From: Streptomyces sp. FIT100
GTDB lineage: Bacteria; Actinomycetota; Actinomycetes; Streptomycetales; Streptomycetaceae
DNA length: 64,000 bases
Assembly: GCF_024584805.1 (NCBI RefSeq)
Contig: NZ_CP075715.1
Coordinates: 5,923,526 to 5,987,525 of the forward strand
Direction: 5' to 3'
Shown here: positions 59,138 to 64,000 of the stretch, one piece after another
How the letters are laid out: each line of letters starts with the position of its first letter
Numbering within the stretch: the stretch's first letter is position 1
Notes under the pieces: generated by a model
Told to the model about the DNA's origin: nothing
The model's input: the letters and a program-made list of their open reading frames with translations, nothing else
The model's database searches: none
Made by a program: the position numbers and the translations under genes

Positions 59138-60304
59138 TTACCGGGCAGCGAACTTGCCGCTCATCGACGTGTAGATCTCCCGGGCACCCGCGCCGAGGCG
59201 CGGTCCTGCGAGCCAGCCCGCCGTCACCGGTCCGATGGAGGTGTTGGAGACCAGCGCCAGCTTGCCGTTCGGCTGCTCGGCGAACCAGCCGCCGCCGGAG
59301 GAGCCGCCGGTCATGGTGCAGCCGATGCGCCACATCGTCGGTGTGCCCGGGCTGATGGACAACCGGCCCGGACGGTCGACGCACTTGTGCATGATCAGCC
59401 CGTCGAACGGCGGCGCCGCCGGATAACCCCAGGCGCCCATCGCGTCGATGTCCTTCGCCTCGGGGGCGTCGAAGTCGACGTCGAGAGCGACACCGACCGT
59501 CTCCTCCAGCGACTTGGTGCCCTTCTCCGGCCGTACGTGCATCACGGCGTAGTCGTACGGGGCGCCCGCGCCGCCCGTCGGGCCGCCCTGGGTGATCCAC
59601 TCACCGGAGGTCGAGACCCAGTCCGCCCAGTAGACGCCGTACGGGGCGATCTCCTGCGGCTGCGCGTTCTGGAGCTGCTCGGGGGACTTGCCCAGGTCGT
59701 TGTAGGCGGGCACGAAGGCGATGTTGCGGTACCAGCCGCCTTGCGCACCGGCGTGCACACAGTGACCCGCGGTCCAGACGAGGTTGGACCTGCCCGGGTT
59801 GGCGGGGTCCTTGACGACGGTCGCCGAGCAGACCATCGAACCCTCGGGGGCGTCGAAGAACACCTTGCCGACCGGCGCCGCGTTCTTGTGGTACGGCTTG
59901 TCCTCCGGCTCGGCCTGGACGGGCCTCGGCTCCGGGTCGGTGACGCCCTGGTCGCCCGAGATGTCACCCGCGGCCATCGTCTTCTGCGGAGACTCGGCCT
60001 CCTTCATCCGCTCGGGCTTCCACAGGCCCTCGATCATCGGGTTGACGAAGTCCTTGGCCTCACGCAGCCACTTGTCCTTGTCCCAGTTCTTCCACTCGCC
60101 GTTCTTCCACTTGTCCGGGTCGACGCCGTGCTCCCGGAGCTTGTCGGCGAGGTCCGCGGGAAGGGCGGCGCCGCCGGTGTCCCCGGCGGCGGAGGCGGCG
60201 GGCTTGTCGGCCGCGTCGGTCTCACCGGGGCCGCAGGCCGTGGCCGTCAGCGAGAGGGCCGCGGCAAGACCGGTCGCGGCCAGCAGCGGACGTATGGATC
60301 GCAT
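59138..60304 (-). CDS. lipoprotein trypsin-like serine peptidase (paralog A)
   Basis: 388 aa. Lipoprotein signal with Cys24 (TATAC), then an acidic/charged helical pro-like region (~50-140), then a trypsin-like domain with catalytic H181 (WTAGHC), D251 (YDYAVMHV) and S336 (GSSGG). The GSSGG replaces GDSGG. Probably a cell-surface endopeptidase; the substrate is unknown. Start ATG 60304 with AGGGGGA upstream. Adjacent to paralog B on the same strand, separated by 294 bp with hairpins. Confidence 0.82.
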   Translation of the reverse strand: MRSIRPLLAATGLAAALSLTATACGPGETDAADKPAASAAGDTGGAALPADLADKLREHGVDPDKWKNGEWKNWDKDKWLREAKDFVNPMIEGLWKPERMKEAESPQKTMAAGDISGDQGVTDPEPRPVQAEPEDKPYHKNAAPVGKVFFDAPEGSMVCSATVVKDPANPGRSNLVWTAGHCVHAGAQGGWYRNIAFVPAYNDLGKSPEQLQNAQPQEIAPYGVYWADWVSTSGEWITQGGPTGGAGAPYDYAVMHVRPEKGTKSLEETVGVALDVDFDAPEAKDIDAMGAWGYPAAPPFDGLIMHKCVDRPGRLSISPGTPTMWRIGCTMTGGSSGGGWFAEQPNGKLALVSNTSIGPVTAGWLAGPRLGAGAREIYTSMSGKFAAR

Positions 60305-60512
60305 GGAACAAGTCCCCCTGAAGTGAATTGCCGTGAAGATGAACTGCCATGAACGTGTCACGCGCATGGGCGTGCGAAAGGGCGGTCCTCCGGTGGACCG
60401 CCCGTTCGGTGTCCCCACTCTAGGCCCCGGGCGCGGACGGGCATCGGCACGTGATCTCACCTGCACGGAGTCTCCACGCGTGCCGCCCCGGGCCGGAGCG
60501 GGGGAGCGAGAG

Positions 60513-60558
60513 GGGCCTCCGGCTCACTCCGGAGGCCCTCAAGGCCCTTGTGAGGGCC
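60513..60558 (-). terminator. overlapping hairpins after paralog B
   Basis: Two mutually exclusive stems: GGGCCTCCGG/CCGGAGGCCC (10 bp, 60513-60538) and GGCCCTCA/TGAGGGCC (8 bp, 60534-60558), 40-90 nt after the stop of paralog B on the minus strand. One likely terminates transcription. Confidence 0.6.
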
Positions 60559-60598
60559 GGGAGTCGGGCGCCGAGCACCCGGCCGTCGGCCGCGGCGG

Positions 60599-61810
60599 CT
60601 ACCGGCCCGCGAACTTCTTGCTGACCGCCTCGTAGATGCCCTTCGCCTCCGCACCGAGCCGCGGGCCGGCCAGCCAGCCCGCCGTCACCGGGCCGATGGA
60701 GGTGTTCGACACCAGCGCCGGCTTGCCGTCCCGGCCCGCCGCGACCCAACCGCCGCCGGAGGAGCCGCCGGTCATGGTGCAGCCGATGCGGTACATCGTC
60801 GGGTCGTTCGCCTTGAGTGACAGCCGGCCCGGCTGGTCCTCGCACTGGAACATCCGCTCACCGTCGAACGGCGGTGCGGCGGGGTATCCGGTGGCCTTCA
60901 TGCTCTCGATCTCCGGCACGGCCGGGGCGTCGAAGTCCACCGGGAGGGCCGAACCGACCGTCTCCTCCAGGGACTTGCCGTTGCCGCCCTTCTCCGGGGT
61001 CACATGGATCACCGCGAAGTCGTACGGCGCCCCCTGGCCGCCGGTCGCGGCGCCCTGGGAGATCCACTGCTCGGACGTCTGCGCCCAGTCGCCCCACCAG
61101 ACACCGTAGGGAGCGATCTCGTCCTTCGTCGCGCTCCGGCTGGGCGGCTCGGCACCGTTGTTGTACGAGGGCACGAACGCGATGTTGCGGTACCAGCCGC
61201 CCTCCTTGCCCGCGTGCACACAATGGCCCGCGGTCCACACCATGTTGGACCTGCCGGGGTTCGCCGGGTCCTGGACGACGGTGGCGGAGCAGACCATCGA
61301 ACCCTTCGGGCCGTCGAAGAACACCTTCCCGGCCTCGGGGACGCTGTCGTGGTACGGCGCGGCGACCGCCCGGGCCTCGACCGGCCGCGGCGTCGGGTCG
61401 GTGACACCCTCGTCACCGGAGATGTCCTCCTCCGCGACGGGCTTGTCGGGCTGCTCGGCCTCCCGCATCCGGTCCGGGTCCCAGAGGTCCTCGATGATCG
61501 GGTTGACGTAGTCCTGCGCCTCACGCAGCCACTTGTCCCGGTCCCAGTTCTTCCACTCGCCGTTCCGCCACTTGTCCAGATCGATCCCGTGCTCCTTGAG
61601 CCGGTCCTTGAGATCGTCCGGAATCGTGATCTTGCCGTCCGCGGACGGGACGCTCGGGGTGGGCAGGCCGCCCGCGTCGTCCTCGCTCGGGCCGCAGGCC
61701 GTCGCGGTCAGCGCGAGCGCCGCGGCGACAGCGGCCGCCGCGAGCACCGGAGTTCTGCGACCGGCGCTCCTCCCACGGCGTGCGGCGAAGGTCGGGCGGT
61801 TGAGTCGCAT
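60599..61810 (-). CDS. lipoprotein trypsin-like serine peptidase (paralog B)
   Basis: 403-aa close relative of paralog A over its whole length: lipobox Cys39, shared WKNGEWKNWD-like helical region, catalytic H196 (WTAGHC), D264 (YDFAVIHV) and S351 (GSSGG), and matching C-terminal NTSIGPVTAGWLAGPRLG. Start ATG 61810 with GGGGGA 7-8 nt upstream; an ATG 24 nt earlier lacks a site. The pair arose by tandem duplication and has diverged at the N-terminus. Confidence 0.82.
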   Translation of the reverse strand: MRLNRPTFAARRGRSAGRRTPVLAAAAVAAALALTATACGPSEDDAGGLPTPSVPSADGKITIPDDLKDRLKEHGIDLDKWRNGEWKNWDRDKWLREAQDYVNPIIEDLWDPDRMREAEQPDKPVAEEDISGDEGVTDPTPRPVEARAVAAPYHDSVPEAGKVFFDGPKGSMVCSATVVQDPANPGRSNMVWTAGHCVHAGKEGGWYRNIAFVPSYNNGAEPPSRSATKDEIAPYGVWWGDWAQTSEQWISQGAATGGQGAPYDFAVIHVTPEKGGNGKSLEETVGSALPVDFDAPAVPEIESMKATGYPAAPPFDGERMFQCEDQPGRLSLKANDPTMYRIGCTMTGGSSGGGWVAAGRDGKPALVSNTSIGPVTAGWLAGPRLGAEAKGIYEAVSKKFAGR

Positions 61811-62158
61811 GTCGTGATCCCCCTGGGACTTCATGAGTTCCGTTGCTGCTCGGACGAACTGCCGCCGGGCACTTCGAACCGACCGGGTCCGTCACCCGGC
61901 CCGCGGACGGTGCCGGTGCCGGTGCCCGAATGCGGCCCTCCACTATGCCGGTGCCGATGGGGACGGTGCGCGGCAGGGCTCCGGTTCCCGCCGCAAGATC
62001 TTCCGGAATGACCGTGATCCTCCGCTTCCGGCGTCGTTGGTTCGTACGGGGGACGGAGGGGCGGCGTTCACCCCCGAGGGCTGGGGAGACGAGCGCCCCA
62101 CCGAGGTGCAACACGCCTGTGACACCTGTGACATCCGTGAGCGGGAGGACCGAGATCC
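61811..62158. other. divergent intergenic region, peptidase paralog B / aminotransferase
   Basis: 348 bp without a gene. The most notable element is a 9-bp tandem repeat CCTGTGACA (62116-62124, 62125-62133) followed by a diverged third copy, 25-40 nt upstream of the aminotransferase start. Short direct repeats GCCGGTGCC occur near 61910-61950. No iron-box palindrome for a DmdR/IdeR-type repressor was visible. Confidence 0.5.
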
Positions 62159-63535
62159 GTGGCCGTGACCGAACCTGCCCCCCTGGCGCAGCCCGCCGCG
62201 CACGAAGGGATCCTGCGGCGGCAGTCGCTCCGTGAATCGGCGGCGAGGACCTATGCGCGGTCGCTCCCGATCGTCCCGGTCCGCGCGCGCGGGCTGACCA
62301 TCGAGGGGGCCGACGGGCGCCGCTACCTCGACTGTCTCTCGGGTGCGGGAACCCTGGCCCTCGGGCACAACCATCCCGTCGTGCTGGAGGCCATCAAGAA
62401 GGTCATCGCCTCGGGGGCCCCGCTGCACGTCCTCGACCTGGCCACCCCGGTCAAGGACGCCTTCACCACCGAGCTGTTCGCCACCCTGCCGCGGTCGCTC
62501 GCCGACGACGCCCGGATCCAGTTCTGCGGACCCGCGGGCACGGACGCGGTCGAGGCGGCGCTCAAACTCGTGCGCACCGCCACGGGCCGCACCGGGCTGC
62601 TCGCCTTCACCGGCGCGTACCACGGCATGACCGCCGGCGCGCTCGCCGCCTCGGGCGGGGCCACCGATGTGCGCGTAACCCGGCTGCCGTACCCGCAGGA
62701 CTACCGCTGCCCCTTCGGGATCGGCGGCGACCGCGGAGCCGAACTCGCCGCCCGCTGGACCGAGAGCCTCCTCGACGACCCCAAGAGCGGAGTCCCCGCC
62801 CCGGCCGGGATGATCGTGGAGCCCGTGCAGGGGGAGGGGGGAGTGATCCCGGCCCCCGACGCCTGGATGCGCCGGATGCGTGCCCTCACCGAGGACCGCT
62901 CGATCCCGCTGATCGCCGACGAGGTGCAGACCGGGGTCGGCCGCACCGGCACCTTCTGGGCGGTCGAGCACAGCGGGATCGTTCCCGATGTGATGGTCCT
63001 GTCCAAGGCCATCGGCGGCTCCCTTCCCCTGGCCGTCGTCGTCTACCGCTCCGAGCTCGACGCCTGGCAGCCCGGCGCCCACGCCGGTACCTTCCGCGGG
63101 AACCAGCTCGCCATGGCCGCGGGCGCCGCCACCCTCGCGTTCGTCCGCGAGAACCGCCTGGCCGAACGTGCCGCCACCCTCGGCGCCCGGATGCTCGGCC
63201 GCCTCCAGGGACTCGCGGCGAGCCACCACTGCATCGGCGACGTACGCGGTCGCGGCCTCATGATCGGCGTCGAACTCGTCGACCCGGAGACCGACGACCC
63301 CAGGGCGGACGTGCCACCGCCCGCCCCCGGCCTCGCCGCCGCCGTGCAGCAGGAATGCCTCCGCCGCGGCCTCATCGTCGAACTCGGCGGACGCCACTCG
63401 GGTGTCGTCCGGCTGCTGCCTCCCCTCACTCTCACCGACGAACAGGCCGCCGCGGTCCTCGACCGCTTCGCCGACGCCCTGGCCGCCGCCGCACGTTCCC
63501 CCTACCGCCGGACCCACACCAGCCCGGCGCACTGA
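62159..63535 (+). CDS. diaminobutyrate-2-oxoglutarate-type class III aminotransferase
   Basis: 458-aa PLP enzyme: SGAGTLALGHNHP, GAYHGMTAGALA, PVQGEGGVIPA, LIADEVQTG (PLP-Asp) and the Schiff-base Lys in LSKAIGGSLP. The family makes 2,4-diaminobutyrate from aspartate semialdehyde. The downstream NIS synthetase indicates the product is a siderophore building block. Start GTG 62159 with GGGAGG upstream; a GTG at 62165 is equivalent. First gene of the cluster in the window. Confidence 0.88.
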   Translation: MAVTEPAPLAQPAAHEGILRRQSLRESAARTYARSLPIVPVRARGLTIEGADGRRYLDCLSGAGTLALGHNHPVVLEAIKKVIASGAPLHVLDLATPVKDAFTTELFATLPRSLADDARIQFCGPAGTDAVEAALKLVRTATGRTGLLAFTGAYHGMTAGALAASGGATDVRVTRLPYPQDYRCPFGIGGDRGAELAARWTESLLDDPKSGVPAPAGMIVEPVQGEGGVIPAPDAWMRRMRALTEDRSIPLIADEVQTGVGRTGTFWAVEHSGIVPDVMVLSKAIGGSLPLAVVVYRSELDAWQPGAHAGTFRGNQLAMAAGAATLAFVRENRLAERAATLGARMLGRLQGLAASHHCIGDVRGRGLMIGVELVDPETDDPRADVPPPAPGLAAAVQQECLRRGLIVELGGRHSGVVRLLPPLTLTDEQAAAVLDRFADALAAAARSPYRRTHTSPAH

Positions 63536-63564
63536 TCCCGGACGACATCACAAGGAAGTCCCCC

Positions 63565-64000
63565 GTGAACCCCACCCCCACAGCTGACGCTCCCGAGCCC
63601 GACGGCCGTCCCGCCGCCCGCCCCGCAGGGCACAACGGGACGTGCGGCCCCCTCACGGTCGAGCAGGCGACGGTGCCGCGGCAGCTGTCGGGGTGCCCCG
63701 ACAAGCGGTCCTCTCCCGTCCCCACGCCAGGCGCCGCGATGCCACCCGCCGCCGTGGGCGTCCGGCCCGGCGCCGAGGCACCGGATCCGCTGGACCATCC
63801 CGATCCGCACAGCGTGGCGGACGCGGCCGCGACCGAGAACCTGCTGCGCTGCTGGGTCCGGGAGAACGATCTCGCCCGGCCGGCAGGCCAGACGCTGCGC
63901 ATTCCCCTGGACGCCAGCGGCACAGCCCTGCTCGTCCCCGTCCGCTACTGGTCGACCGCCGGCTGGCACCGCTTCGGCCCGCCCGCCCTCGAGGGCGCGC
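63565..64000 (+). CDS. IucA/IucC-family (NIS) siderophore synthetase, 5' end only
   Basis: Open frame to the window end (about 145 codons). The first ~75 residues are a Pro/Ala-rich, low-conservation tail; then HSVADAATENLLRCWVREN and VRYWSTAGWHRFGPPALEG match the beginning of NIS synthetases, which condense citrate or a dicarboxylate with amines to form siderophores. Start GTG 63565, AAGGAAG upstream. 29 bp after the aminotransferase, so one operon. The catalytic domain lies outside the window, so this call is moderate. Confidence 0.75.
   Translation, partial: MNPTPTADAPEPDGRPAARPAGHNGTCGPLTVEQATVPRQLSGCPDKRSSPVPTPGAAMPPAAVGVRPGAEAPDPLDHPDPHSVADAAATENLLRCWVRENDLARPAGQTLRIPLDASGTALLVPVRYWSTAGWHRFGPPALEGA

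Noticed and set aside
61811..62158. DmdR/IdeR iron box upstream of the siderophore aminotransferase
   Set aside because: I looked for a TTAGGTTAGGCTCACCTAA-like palindrome and saw none; the operator may lie elsewhere or be divergent.

Overview
The window is high-GC actinobacterial chromosome, almost certainly Streptomyces. Gene content and order match from memory the stretch of the S. coelicolor chromosome that carries osaC-osaA-osaB-ftsK, rimO-pgsA-cinA-clgR, recA-recX, gluABCD, miaB-miaA-dapF, rshA and hflX. No phage, insertion sequence or CRISPR array was seen. This is a conserved core region with a few locally repeat-rich or unexplained stretches.

Layout. 1-2100: the 3' half of a 23S rRNA, the 5S rRNA and tRNA-Thr(GGU), with strong hairpin terminators. 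2.1-11.6 kb: an osmotic-stress signalling locus, namely osaC (anti-sigma/PP2C protein, minus strand), osaA (hybrid kinase with a perfect 276-bp HAMP repeat array) and osaB (response regulator). 12-20.4 kb: ftsK, a RodZ-like protein, the overlapping rimO-pgsA-cinA genes, clgR and a Dps-like protein. 20.3-26.8 kb (minus): an SDR with a palindromic promoter, nei and the giant helicase lhr. 26.9-33.8 kb: an AraC regulator, azlC-azlD, a DUF3046 protein, an AI-2E-type permease, then recA-recX.

34.1-36.9 kb (minus): cysteine dioxygenase and rhodanese genes, preceded by a Cys-containing leader peptide that looks leaderless, plus an FAD monooxygenase. 37.1-40.5 kb (minus): gluABCD glutamate ABC importer. 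40.8-44.7 kb: a two-component system, a 0.55-kb noncoding repeat array, and an orphan TAXI binding protein. 44.9-47.2 kb: two convergent secreted proteins; the second has its ribosome binding site inside a hairpin. 47.4-53.4 kb: miaB, a LigB-fold protein without any histidine, two small genes, miaA, a membrane protein and dapF. 53.6-59.0 kb: rshA (ppGpp), an M1 peptidase and hflX. 59.1-61.8 kb (minus): two tandem paralogous lipoprotein serine peptidases. 62.2-64 kb: start of a siderophore (NIS) cluster, running off the window.

The most interesting element is the cysteine-catabolism operon at 34.1-35.3 kb. Its leader peptide ends in Cys codons, its transcript appears to start at the leader's own start codon, and the last sense codons (35166-35173) are perfectly complementary over 8 nt to the Shine-Dalgarno region of cysteine dioxygenase (35072-35079). 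This looks like a cysteine-sensing translational attenuator placed on a catabolic operon. A wider pattern is that many genes here carry a -10-like hexamer 6-7 nt upstream of the start codon, suggesting leaderless transcripts.
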